Counted from the stretch's first letter, positions 35,957-44,799 are shown. The stretch: DNA of 64,000 nt from Clostridium scatologenes (GCF_000968375.1 NZ_CP009933.1:3224001-3288000), one strand, 5' to 3'. Translations and numbers: made by a program. The notes: generated by a model from the sequence alone, not told the origin.

Positions 35957-37690
35957 ATGATTAAAATAGCATTCGCATTTATCTTGATATTAGTGGTAAG
36001 TAATTTAATATTTGCATGTAAAATTTATGAATTTTCAAAACAAAACAAATCTGGAGACCTAAATTTTGAAAAAAAAAGTTCAAACTCTAAAAAAATCGAT
36101 GATTGTATTATATTATTCCTTAAATTTATAAATGATATAATACAGTACAGCGAATACCTATTATTAAGTATGAAAGATATAAGCAAACAAAGTACTGCAT
36201 TAACAGATAACTCTGAATTGCACATTACTAATTTAAGAAAAACTAAAACTCAACTTGAAGACATGCATGACAAATTAAGTAATAATTTAAAAATATCTGA
36301 GGAGATTAAAGGTACATTTGGAATAGTAAATGATAGTGTTATAGAAAAACAACAACAGATTATCCATAGTATAAATGAATATAAAGTTGTTAAAGAAAAT
36401 ATGAAATTATCTAAAAAATCAATAGATGATTTAGTAAGCTATACTGTAGAAGTTCAAGGTACTATAAATAATATAAATACAATTTCTAAACAAATAAATA
36501 TGTTAGCACTTAATGCATCTATAGAAGCTTCTAGAGCAGGAGAGTATGGAAAAGGCTTTTCAGTTGTAGCTGATGAAATCAAAAAACTTTCTAATGAAAC
36601 TAATGAAGCTACTAATGATATATTTAGAGTATTAAATAATATTAACAAAAGTGCCATAACAACTCAAACTGATGTTACAAAAACAATAAGTATATTAGAC
36701 TCTCAATCTTCAATGCTACAGAAAACAGTAAATTCAATTGATGAAATAGTTCAAATAGTTACAAACACATTATCTAATGTTGAAACATTGACAAATAAAA
36801 ATGTTCAGTCAAATAATACATGTTCAAACGTAAATTCTACAGCATCTCTAGTTTTAAAATCCATTGGAAACGATATGAGTACAATTAAACAAATAGATGA
36901 TTCTCTAAGAAATGAAAATAAGTGTGTTGAGAAATTAGTTAGTAGTACTAGTGAGTTTAAATATTTAAGTAAAAATTTGTTTAATCTTTTAGAAGAAGAT
37001 GAGAATACAATAATAGCAGTAACTGAAGAATATCCTCCATTTGTTATTGAGAGTAAAGACATTAATAATCAAGGTATAGACATTGATATAATAAGAGAAA
37101 TTTGTAATAGAAAAGCTATTAATTTCAAGCTATTTTTTGCACCCTTTGACTTATCTCTTGAATTAGTAAAGGATGGATCAGCTCACATAATTTCAACTTT
37201 GTCTTATACTGAAGAACGAAGTAAATTTATAAACTTTACAAATCCATATAGGGATGAAAATAGATTTATACTTATCACAAATAATGATAATCCAAAAACA
37301 TTCAATTGTTACGATGATATAAAAAAATGTAGAGTAGGTATTATTAGTATGTATACTTATCCATGTAATTTCTTAAATGATAAAGATATTATTAAAGATA
37401 AAAACTATAAACTTGATACTTTATTTTATAAACTTTCAAAAAATCAAATTGATGTTATATTATTAAACGAATACATAGGTAAATATTATATAAACTTAAA
37501 TAAAATCCAAGATAAGGTTAATATTTCTAAATATATTTTAGAAGCTCATGAAAACTTTGACGCAAGACTAGGATTCTCAAAAAAGAAAAATACCGAAAAT
37601 TTGACACAAATATTTAATGAAGGATTAAAAGATCTATCTAAGGAAGGTATTCTGAAAAAAATTGAAAGTAAATATATAAACTTTATTTAA
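35957..37690 (+). CDS. Methyl-accepting chemotaxis protein fused to a C-terminal amino-acid-binding domain
   Basis: A 577-residue protein. Residues 3-21 form one membrane helix; there is no extracellular sensor domain and no clear HAMP. Residues of about 90-340 are the MCP signalling coiled coil, with the CheA-contact hairpin tip around ISKQINMLALNASIEASRAG and then GKGFSVVADEIKKLS (175-212). Residues of about 351-577 are a bacterial extracellular solute-binding family 3 domain (IIAVTEEYPPFVIES, NQGIDIDIIREI, YTEERSKFINFTNPY). Such domains usually precede the signalling part; here it follows, so it should face the cytoplasm. The shared operator with arc genes suggests arginine, ornithine or citrulline as ligand (inference). 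ATG at 35957 follows TGGAGGTAACACAACT. Confidence 0.88.
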   Translation: MIKIAFAFILILVVSNLIFACKIYEFSKQNKSGDLNFEKKSSNSKKIDDCIILFLKFINDIIQYSEYLLLSMKDISKQSTALTDNSELHITNLRKTKTQLEDMHDKLSNNLKISEEIKGTFGIVNDSVIEKQQQIIHSINEYKVVKENMKLSKKSIDDLVSYTVEVQGTINNINTISKQINMLALNASIEASRAGEYGKGFSVVADEIKKLSNETNEATNDIFRVLNNINKSAITTQTDVTKTISILDSQSSMLQKTVNSIDEIVQIVTNTLSNVETLTNKNVQSNNTCSNVNSTASLVLKSIGNDMSTIKQIDDSLRNENKCVEKLVSSTSEFKYLSKNLFNLLEEDENTIIAVTEEYPPFVIESKDINNQGIDIDIIREICNRKAINFKLFFAPFDLSLELVKDGSAHIISTLSYTEERSKFINFTNPYRDENRFILITNNDNPKTFNCYDDIKKCRVGIISMYTYPCNFLNDKDIIKDKNYKLDTLFYKLSKNQIDVILLNEYIGKYYINLNKIQDKVNISKYILEAHENFDARLGFSKKKNTENLTQIFNEGLKDLSKEGILKKIESKYINFI

Positions 37691-37696
37691 TAATAT

Positions 37697-37748
37697 AATA
37701 GTCTGTGTATCTCCTTTTATATTCACATTGGATTTTACACAGACTATT
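37697..37748. terminator. Bidirectional terminator between the MCP and the TrmB-type regulator
   Basis: Perfect 13-bp stem AATAGTCTGTGTA / TACACAGACTATT, followed by TT on the plus strand, between convergent genes. Confidence 0.75.
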
Positions 37749-37787
37749 TTATAACCTTACTTTAAATTAATTTGTTTCAAATTAAAT

Positions 37788-38594
37788 TTATCCTATAGGC
37801 AATTTTTTTCTTATTTTTTCTAAATTAAATCCAAATTCCTTATCTAATGAATCCTTATACTTCAAATATATTTCTGATATAAATATATCATGAGTTATAA
37901 AACACTCAGTAGAAAGCATAAATGATTTATTTTGTGTCCATACAGCACTACTATCTTCATCCTTAAATATTGAAAATAAACTTTCAGAATCATCTGTTAC
38001 TAAACATAACCATCTTCCATTAGCATCAGCATCTTCTTCCATACCATACATTTCGTGATAGTATACTTTTCCTATTTCTTTTTCTATAGTTCCATATACA
38101 ACACAAACTATCTTTACTCCTCTTTCGTTAGCTTTTACCAAATCATCATACAATAATTTATAATTATTTGCCCAAACATCTAAGTAAATGCTTTTTTTAG
38201 CATTTCCAATCATATATCTTATCTTATCATTACATTGATTTTCTCCTTGAAGATGCCACATATAATCAAGATATTTATTATTATTTATATTACTCATGTT
38301 TTCTTTTAAATACTTAATAGAGTGTTCAGTTTCCTTTTTATATCTATTTAAGAATTCTTCCAACGGAATAGGAACATATTTTACCGGATCAGATCCACTT
38401 AATATCAACATACATTTACTAGCTAGTTTATTAACTGTATCATATATTTTAGATTGTGGAACTCCTGATCTTTTCCCTATTTCATAAGCAGTAATTTCAG
38501 GAGTTTCTAACAATGTCACATAAACTTTAGCTTCATATTTATTCAATCCTAATTTAGTAAGTTCATTAATTACATTAGACTCTCTCTCTTTCAT
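37788..38594 (-). CDS. TrmB family transcriptional regulator
   Basis: A 268-residue protein. Residues of about 8-75 form the TrmB winged helix (LGLNKYEAKVYVTLLETPEI, then AYEIGKRSGVPQSKIYDTVN). A short coiled coil follows, and the C-terminal domain of about 110-260 (IGNAKKSIYLDVWANNYKLL) is of the effector-binding type. Effectors in the family include sugars and other small molecules. Sitting beside arcD and within the arc region it is the best local candidate for binding the AACCACC operator, although no copy of that operator precedes the gene itself. It is separated from arcD by a strong terminator, so it has its own promoter. Confidence 0.85.
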   Translation of the reverse strand: MKERESNVINELTKLGLNKYEAKVYVTLLETPEITAYEIGKRSGVPQSKIYDTVNKLASKCMLILSGSDPVKYVPIPLEEFLNRYKKETEHSIKYLKENMSNINNNKYLDYMWHLQGENQCNDKIRYMIGNAKKSIYLDVWANNYKLLYDDLVKANERGVKIVCVVYGTIEKEIGKVYYHEMYGMEEDADANGRWLCLVTDDSESLFSIFKDEDSSAVWTQNKSFMLSTECFITHDIFISEIYLKYKDSLDKEFGFNLEKIRKKLPIG

Positions 38595-38716
38595 TAATAC
38601 CTGTCCTCCAACTTTATAAGTATAAATATTTTGTAAAATAGTTTAATCAAAATAGCAATATATATACATTATTATGAATATATATATATGTATGTTCATA
38701 TTATCATAAAAACAAA

Positions 38717-38772
38717 AACTGTGCAAAGTTTAATCATGGATTATTAACCCATATATTAAACTTTGCACAGTT
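38717..38772. terminator. Terminator of arcA-arcB2-arcD
   Basis: Perfect 18-bp stem AACTGTGCAAAGTTTAAT with its complement, 20-base loop, followed on the minus strand by TTTTGTTTT. The plus strand also runs into T residues. Confidence 0.8.
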
Positions 38773-38800
38773 CATTTTTTAAAATTAAAATACTTATTAT

Positions 38801-40219
38801 TTAGCTTAATTTTCCTGTTAACACCATGTACAAAGCAATAATACCTGCAACTAAAATCACTGCTGCTAATATTTTTTCATATGATGAGAATGGATTTTTT
38901 CCCTCTTCCTTCTTAGCTTTAATAAAAAATGGTATTCCTACTGCATACACTATTATAATCATTATACTTTGTGTTCCTGCAGCATATACAAGCCAAGTTG
39001 CATAAATACTTGATATTACAGCTATTACAATATCTTTAGTTCTTCCATTTGAATTTTCTTTATAAGTTTCACCTGAAGCTGATAATTTCCATCCATACAA
39101 TCCACTAAACAAATATGGAATTAATATAGCTGCACTTGCAATAGAATATAACATTTGATATGTACCATTAGAAAATAAAGTAAGTATCAATGAAACTTGA
39201 ACTACTATGTTAGTAAGAGTTAAAGAATTCATTGGTGCAGCATTTTTATTTTGTTTAGAAAATATCTTTGGAAAAACACCATCTTTAGCAGCTACAAATG
39301 GAATTTCTGCTGCTAAAAGAGACCATCCTAATATAGCTCCAAGTAATGATATTACTAATCCTAGATTTATTATGGCTGCTCCCCATTTTCCTACAATAGC
39401 TTCAAGTACATATGCCATTGATGGAGTATCCAACTTAGATAGTGATGCTTGATTCATTACACCTAATGATAATACTGAGATCAAAACATATATCACAAGA
39501 GTTCCAACCAATCCCATTACTGTAGCTTTTCCTACATCACTTCTATTTTTAGCTCTTCCTGAAAGAACAACAGCTCCTTCTATACCAATAAATACCCATG
39601 TAGTTACAAGCATTGTACTTTTTACTTGCTGCATAATACTACCTAAACTTGGGTTTGTCTTTCCCCAAAAATCTAGAGCAAATATATTGACTTTAAAAGA
39701 TATAATAATTACAATTAGGAATAAGAATATAGGTACTAATTTACCTATAGTAGTTACTATGTTTATAAGCGCTGCTCCTTGTATGCCTTTTGATATTAAT
39801 CCTTGAACAGACCATACAAGAATCGATGCACAAACTATAGATAGTATATTATTTCCTTTTCCAAAAGCAGGCACAAAATACCCTATAGCTCCAAATAACA
39901 TTACCAAATAAGATACGTTTCCAATCAAAGCACTTAACCAATAACCCCATGCAGAGTTAAATCCCATGTACTCTCCAAACCCAGCTTTAGCATAACTATA
40001 AACTCCACCATTTAAATCAGGTTTTCTATTAGCAAGGTTTTGGTATACAAGTGCAAGTGCTATCATTCCAACTCCAGTAATAATCCAACCTATAATAATA
40101 GCTCCAGCACTAGCTCCTTTTGACATATCAGCTGGTAAACTAAAAGCTCCTCCACCGATCATTGAACCAATTACTAAAGCAATAAGTGAAAATAATCCTA
40201 GTTTGTTTTCGTTTTCCAA
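38801..40219 (-). CDS. arcD: Arginine:ornithine antiporter (APC family)
   Basis: A 472-residue membrane protein with about 12-13 helices. The N-terminal GSMIGGGAFSLPADM and the SYAKAGFGEYMGFNSAWGYW stretch are typical of basic amino-acid/polyamine antiporters of the ArcD type. It imports arginine and exports ornithine, driving the deiminase pathway without energy cost. ATG at 40219 follows AAAAGGGGAG. It lies 71 bases after arcB2, with a hairpin between them. Confidence 0.92.
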   Translation of the reverse strand: MENENKLGLFSLIALVIGSMIGGGAFSLPADMSKGASAGAIIIGWIITGVGMIALALVYQNLANRKPDLNGGVYSYAKAGFGEYMGFNSAWGYWLSALIGNVSYLVMLFGAIGYFVPAFGKGNNILSIVCASILVWSVQGLISKGIQGAALINIVTTIGKLVPIFLFLIVIIISFKVNIFALDFWGKTNPSLGSIMQQVKSTMLVTTWVFIGIEGAVVLSGRAKNRSDVGKATVMGLVGTLVIYVLISVLSLGVMNQASLSKLDTPSMAYVLEAIVGKWGAAIINLGLVISLLGAILGWSLLAAEIPFVAAKDGVFPKIFSKQNKNAAPMNSLTLTNIVVQVSLILTLFSNGTYQMLYSIASAAILIPYLFSGLYGWKLSASGETYKENSNGRTKDIVIAVISSIYATWLVYAAGTQSIMIIIVYAVGIPFFIKAKKEEGKNPFSSYEKILAAVILVAGIIALYMVLTGKLS

Positions 40220-40242
40220 ATTTAAACTCCCCTTTTTTATTA

Positions 40243-40282
40243 TTAAACTATGTTACCAGCTTTACCTGGCAACATAGTTTAA
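40243..40282 (-). other. Hairpin between arcB2 and arcD
   Basis: Stem TTAAACTATGTTaCCAG / CTGGcAACATAGTTTAA with one mismatched pair and a 6-base loop. The minus-strand transcript continues into A-rich, not T-rich, sequence, so this is more likely an mRNA processing or stability element, or an attenuator, than a full terminator. Confidence 0.5.
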
Positions 40283-40290
40283 AATTCATA

Positions 40291-41292
40291 TTATTTTCCT
40301 AGTGTTGCGACCATAACAGCCTTTATAGTGTGCATTCTGTTTTCAGCTTCATCAAATACTACTGAATGTTTACCTTCAAATACTTCATCTGAAACTTCTA
40401 ATTCTTTTAATCCGAATTTTTCATAAACTTCTTTTCCAACTTTAGTATTTAAATCATGGAATGCTGGAAGACAGTGTTCAAATATTACTTTATCATTTCC
40501 TGTTAACTTAACCATTTCCATGTTTACTTGATATGGTTTCAATAAGTTTATTCTCTTTTCCCATACTTCTGCTGCTTCTCCCATAGATACCCAAACATCA
40601 GTATATAGAACATCTGCATTCTTAACTCCTTCTGCTACACTATCTGTAAGAGTTATTTTTGCTCCAGTTTCTTTTGCAACTTCTTTGCATTTCTTAACTA
40701 GATCTTCTTCTGGGAATAATTCTTTTGGTGCTACTATTCTGAAATCCATTCCCATTTTTGCTGCACCTATCATTAACGCATTTGCCATGTTGTTTCTTCC
40801 GTCTCCTGCATACGCAAATACTATTTTATTTAATGGCTTGTCTATATGTTCTTCTATTGTTAAGAAGTCTGCTAATATTTGTGTTGGGTGATCTTGTGTT
40901 GTTAAACCATTCCATACTGGTACTCCAGCATATTTTGCTAATGTATCTACTACTGATTGATCAAATCCTCTATATTCGATACCATCATACATTCTTCCAA
41001 GTACTCTTGCTGTATCAGCTATAGATTCTTTTTTACCCATTTGACTTCCTGTTGGTCCTAAATATGTAACATGAGCTCCCTGATCTAATGCTCCTACTTC
41101 AAATGAACATCTTGTTCTAGTAGAATCTTTTTCAAATAGTAAAACTATGTTTTTTCCTTTTAATGTTTGTTTTTCTGTTCCTGTATACTTAGCTCTTTTT
41201 AAGTCTTTTGCTAAATTGATCATATATTGAATTTCCTTTGGTGTGAAATCCATCAATGTTAAAAAATTTCTGTTTCTTAAATTAAATGCCAT
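40291..41292 (-). CDS. arcB: Ornithine carbamoyltransferase, copy 2
   Basis: The 333-residue protein is identical to copy 1 (34416-35417). I see three silent differences in the coding sequence, near 40306, 40318 and 40474. Homology ends abruptly about 17 bases before the start codon and about 8-10 bases after the stop codon, so the copied unit is the gene itself without its promoter. It lies 31 bases after arcA in arcA-arcB2-arcD. Confidence 0.96.
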   Translation of the reverse strand: MAFNLRNRNFLTLMDFTPKEIQYMINLAKDLKRAKYTGTEKQTLKGKNIVLLFEKDSTRTRCSFEVGALDQGAHVTYLGPTGSQMGKKESIADTARVLGRMYDGIEYRGFDQSVVDTLAKYAGVPVWNGLTTQDHPTQILADFLTIEEHIDKPLNKIVFAYAGDGRNNMANALMIGAAKMGMDFRIVAPKELFPEEDLVKKCKEVAKETGAKITLTDSVAEGVKNADVLYTDVWVSMGEAAEVWEKRINLLKPYQVNMEMVKLTGNDKVIFEHCLPAFHDLNTKVGKEVYEKFGLKELEVSDEVFEGKHSVVFDEAENRMHTIKAVMVATLGK

Positions 41293-41323
41293 TTCTTCAT
41301 TTCTCCCTTACATTACATACTTA

Positions 41324-42595
41324 TTAAAGATTCTCTCTATAAAGAGGCATGCTCATACATCTTGGGCCTCCTCTTCCTCTTGATAATTCTGAAGAAGGAA
41401 TAACATGAAGCTTTATTCCATAACTTTCCAAAATTTTATTTGTTACATGGTTTCTTGAATATACAACAACTTCACCTGGAGCAATAGCTAAAGTATTTGA
41501 ACCATCATTCCATTGTTCTCTTGCCGCATGGATCTTATCTCCACCACCGCATCTTATAAGTGTAACTTTTCTTCCTAGATGTTTTTCTAATACAGCTTCT
41601 AATTCCATAGTCTGTTTTTCAACTTTTAAACCACTAGCAGATTTTTTATCTCTAGTTATTTCATATACTGTTAATGGTCCTTCTATCTCAGGATGTATAG
41701 TGAATTTATCATAATCAACCATAGTAAATACAGTATCTAAATGCATAAATGCTCTAGATGCTGGAATATGGAAAGCTAATACTGTTTCAAAATTTGTGTT
41801 CATTTGGAATAATCTCTTGCAAACTTTCTCTATTGAAGCTGAATCAGTTCTTTGTGAAATACCAATAGCTAAAACTTTTTCACTTAGAATTAATTCGTCT
41901 CCACCTTCAAGCGATGTTGTTTCATCCCTGTTAAACCATAGTGGAACATCTTTATCTTTAAATCTTGGATGATTTTCAAATATGTATTTTGCAAATATAG
42001 TTTCTCTATTTCTTGTTTGAGTTCTCATATGATTCAAAGTAATTCCATTAGCAATTGTTGCAAATGGATCTCTTGTAAAGTATAAATTTGGCATTGGATC
42101 GCATATGAAAGGATAAAAATCGTTTACTTGGTCATATAGTGAGTTTCTTATATATGAATCCAATTCTTCTTTTCTTATTCCTGCCATCATCTTGTCTACC
42201 ATTTCTTTATTAGAAAAAGTATTTAAGTACTCTGTTAATGCTGCTTTTAGTCCTTCACTTTCAACTCCAGCTTCATCTATGAACTGACTTATAAATTTAG
42301 CTTTAACATCTTTATCTCCAATAGCTTCTGCAGCAAGTCCTTCAAGATAAAGAACTTCTACTCCACAATCTCTTAAAGTTTTTGCAAAAGCATCATGCTC
42401 TTCCTGTGCTACCTTTAAATATGGAATATCATCAAATAGCAATCTTTCAAGAAGTTCAGGAGTCAAATTTTCTACTTCTTGTCCTGGTCTGTGTAGTAAA
42501 ACTGTTTTTAATCTACCTATTTCTGATGTAACATTTAAAACGTTATTTTTTCTAGTTAAATCTTCTTTAGTTTTAGCTCTTTCTATAGTTTCCAA
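41324..42595 (-). CDS. arcA: Arginine deiminase
   Basis: First enzyme of the pathway: arginine to citrulline and NH3. 423 residues, normal length. Motifs include LKTVLLHRPGQEVENLTP, MPNLYFTRDPFA, the HLDTVFTMVD histidine segment and the catalytic nucleophile Cys413 in GRGGPRCMSMPL. ATG at 42595 follows GAGGAGGGATAGTTTT. It leads the larger arc operon. Confidence 0.97.
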   Translation of the reverse strand: METIERAKTKEDLTRKNNVLNVTSEIGRLKTVLLHRPGQEVENLTPELLERLLFDDIPYLKVAQEEHDAFAKTLRDCGVEVLYLEGLAAEAIGDKDVKAKFISQFIDEAGVESEGLKAALTEYLNTFSNKEMVDKMMAGIRKEELDSYIRNSLYDQVNDFYPFICDPMPNLYFTRDPFATIANGITLNHMRTQTRNRETIFAKYIFENHPRFKDKDVPLWFNRDETTSLEGGDELILSEKVLAIGISQRTDSASIEKVCKRLFQMNTNFETVLAFHIPASRAFMHLDTVFTMVDYDKFTIHPEIEGPLTVYEITRDKKSASGLKVEKQTMELEAVLEKHLGRKVTLIRCGGGDKIHAAREQWNDGSNTLAIAPGEVVVYSRNHVTNKILESYGIKLHVIPSSELSRGRGGPRCMSMPLYRENL

Positions 42596-42675
42596 AACTA
42601 TCCCTCCTCATTTAATACAAAAATATAAATTTAACAATTGATAATTGATAATTAATATTTAATGTTTAACTTTTA

Positions 42676-42783
42676 GTAACCACCAAAGTGGTTACTATAT
42701 TTTATGGGTTCATTATAGTTTAAAAAAAAAACGTTGTCAATGCCTGATTTTGGAATATTTTCTTTATAAAAGAATAAATATTC
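42676..42783 (-). promoter_or_regulatory. arcA promoter with downstream operator and upstream ArgR-like box
   Basis: On the minus strand: TTGACA (complement of 42735-42740), 17-bp spacer, TATAAT (complement of 42712-42717). The palindrome GTAACCACCAAAGTGGTTAC at 42676-42695 lies about +10 to +29 from the inferred start. GAATAAATATTC at 42772-42783 is centred 63 bp from the -10 centre, as at arcB1. Confidence 0.75.
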
Positions 42784-42882
42784 AGCTTATTATGTTATTA
42801 TGCTAAGTCAAAAAACTATATTGAGTAATTTTAACAATTAAACTAATTAGTAGCATATATATTTTTATAAATATTCAAAAAA

Positions 42883-43150
42883 AAAAAGTTATTTTTGTCA
42901 AAAAAATAACTTTTTAGTCATATAAATTGCACGATTTCATAAATCTTATTTTTTAAATGAATACTATCTATTTATTATTTGTCATAAATTTTGAGTAATT
43001 TTTGACAAAATAAAAACATCTTTTGTATATTGATTATTTAAACCAACATACAAAAGATGTTTTTTAATAATTTAATTTTAAATTTATCTTTAAAATGATT
43101 ATAAAATTCCTCCTTATTAGTGCTTATCCTCTAACAACCAATAAGGAGGA
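42883..43150 (-). terminator. Three hairpins downstream of the spo0A fragment
   Basis: Inverted repeats at 42883-42915 (AAAAAGTTATTTTT arms), 43013-43063 (perfect 16 bp, AAAACATCTTTTGTAT) and 43108-43150 (perfect 11 bp, TCCTCCTTATT). The middle one has T-rich flanks on both strands and is probably the native spo0A terminator. The left one may insulate the arcA promoter. Confidence 0.6.
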
Positions 43151-43225
43151 GTGCATTTACCTATAAAAATATAAGTTCGCTTGCACATATAATGTGTATA
43201 TACATTAAGGTATTGATACAACTAG

Positions 43226-43372
43226 TTAACACACCTTATTCTTTAATCTTAGCTTATCAGCCACCATGGCAATAAACTCTGAATTTGTTGGCTTGCCTTT
43301 GTCATTGTGTATAGTATATCCAAATATTTTATTTATAGTTTCTACTTGACCTCTAGACCATGCAACTTCTAT
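43226..43372 (-). pseudogene. spo0A: 3' fragment of spo0A (last 48 codons)
   Basis: The minus strand encodes IEVAWSRGQVETINKIFGYT and continues with IHNDKGKPTNSEFIAMVADK to a TAA at 43226. This is the C-terminal end of Spo0A, including the last helices of its DNA-binding domain. The expected preceding Spo0A residues are absent: upstream the frame reads unrelated codons and meets a TGA within about 12 codons. No start codon or ribosome site is present. The break falls exactly where phage sequence begins. It is either the remnant left by prophage integration into spo0A or an attachment-site duplicate. Confidence 0.85.
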
Positions 43373-43550
43373 AGTTAGATACTTTTGGATTGGATTTATT
43401 TTTTTTCATATATCTATAAATCTTATTAAATTATTTGCCTTATGTTTATTGGTTTAAGTACACTTATATTTATAGATATAATGATATACCATTTTCAAAA
43501 CTTTTTCAACGAATTTTTTTCAATTTAAGTAATTTATATCCATCTTCAAA

Positions 43551-43630
43551 ATTGGAATAAAAAATACCTACATATATATATGCTATATATAAATTTTTAT
43601 TCCAATAAAAAACAAGTCATTTCTGACTTG
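43551..43630. terminator. Two hairpins at the prophage end
   Basis: Perfect 13-bp stem ATTGGAATAAAAA / TTTTTATTCCAAT (43551-43606) and CAAGTCA / TGACTTG (43613-43630). The second runs into TTTTTT on the minus strand and probably ends the MORN-gene transcript. The rest of 43373-43703 shows no gene. Confidence 0.7.
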
Positions 43631-43703
43631 CTTAATGATTGATTCTTTAGTAAAACATATAATATTTAGTTATATTCTTCTTAAGTATATACAATAAAAT
43701 TCT

Positions 43704-44378
43704 TTATAAACTATGTTCTTTACAAGGAAATATTCCTTCATAAATTAATTCTTTTGTTTTAAAATCATATTTTCTACCAAAACCACTCCTGACATCATTT
43801 TTATACTCACCTTCATGAATAGGTTTATCAATATTCTTGTGAAATGCATCCCAATACCTTCCAAATCCATTGAGGTGACCATCCTTCCATTCACCTTCAT
43901 GTTGCAAAAAACATTCATAATAGTTATTTGAAATGTCTATAAACACTTTGCAGAGTCCATTTGCTTTAAAATTATAAAATTCTCCTTTATAAACTCTTAA
44001 TTGCAACTTTTTATCATATTTTTCAACCATATAAAAAATGCCAAATACAAATTCTCCATTTACAAACTCACCTTAAGCTAAAACATGTTTACTTTCACAA
44101 TAATTATTAATCTTATCAGTTTTTAACAACAATATCCCATTCCCATGAGGCTGATTATTATAATCTTGTCCACTATAAAACAACTTAAAATTATAACTAT
44201 CATTTAAAACTATAGGCTTAAATTTTTTGTACTTTCCAACCTCTAACTCTAGTTCACTATCACCATTCTCTAATCTTAATGATGATAAATTTTCTTGTAT
44301 TAATCTACATGCATTATAAACAGGTTCATTTGCCATCATAAAATCTTTAAACTGATTAAAAAACTGATGTTTTCCCAT
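43704..44378 (-). pseudogene. MORN-repeat protein gene split by an in-frame stop
   Basis: Two ORFs, 44073-44378 and 43704-44030, lie in one reading frame and are separated by a single TAA at 44073-44075. Between that stop and the second ATG the frame still encodes MORN-like residues (GEFVNGEFVFGIFY). Downstream repeats include HEGEWKDGHLNGFGRYW and HEGEYKNDVRSGFGRKYD. Without the stop the product would be about 223 residues. The first ORF starts at ATG 44378 after TTAGGGGGATTGTTT. MORN repeats usually bind membranes or partner proteins; the role in a prophage is unknown. The downstream half may also be translated from ATG 44030. Confidence 0.7.
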
Positions 44379-44586
44379 AAACAATCCCCCTAAAATTCTT
44401 ATTAAATATGAAACTCTATAATATAAAGTTATCATACTTTTTAATCTCCACTTATTTCAATTTTATATAAAAAGTTTACTAATTTCAACAAATACTATCC
44501 TTCTTTTATAAACCCACTATTCTACAAAATAATATTGTGGATAAAAATAAAATTAAAGGGCAAGTATTTCTACCTACCCCTATTTT

Positions 44587-44799
44587 TTATTTAAAAATAT
44601 GATTTTGTATTGCATAAAAAAAGAACCCAAGTAAGCTAGTCACCCAGATTCCACAAAACCATTTTATTGTATTTGTTAGAGTTTTTAAGCTATCACAGAG
44701 ATTTTTTATTTCAATTTTAAATTCTGATTGGCTTTTTTCTACCTCTCGTAAACGTTGTTCGTGATCCTCTATTTTATCTTTTATATCTTCATTATTCAT
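44587..44799 (-). CDS. XhlA-like haemolysin/holin-associated protein
   Basis: 70 residues: an N-terminal coiled coil (EDIKDKIEDHEQRLREVEKS) and one C-terminal membrane helix (about 46-65, WFCGIWVTSLLGFFFYAIQ). This is the layout of the XhlA family, which helps phage holins and endolysins release lysis. ATG at 44799 follows TAGGAGGTGTTTT. No endolysin gene is adjacent. Confidence 0.8.
   Translation of the reverse strand: MNNEDIKDKIEDHEQRLREVEKSQSEFKIEIKNLCDSLKTLTNTIKWFCGIWVTSLLGFFFYAIQNHIFK

Noticed and set aside
43226..43372. A short intact gene
   Set aside because: No start codon; the residues are clearly the end of Spo0A and the frame closes just upstream.
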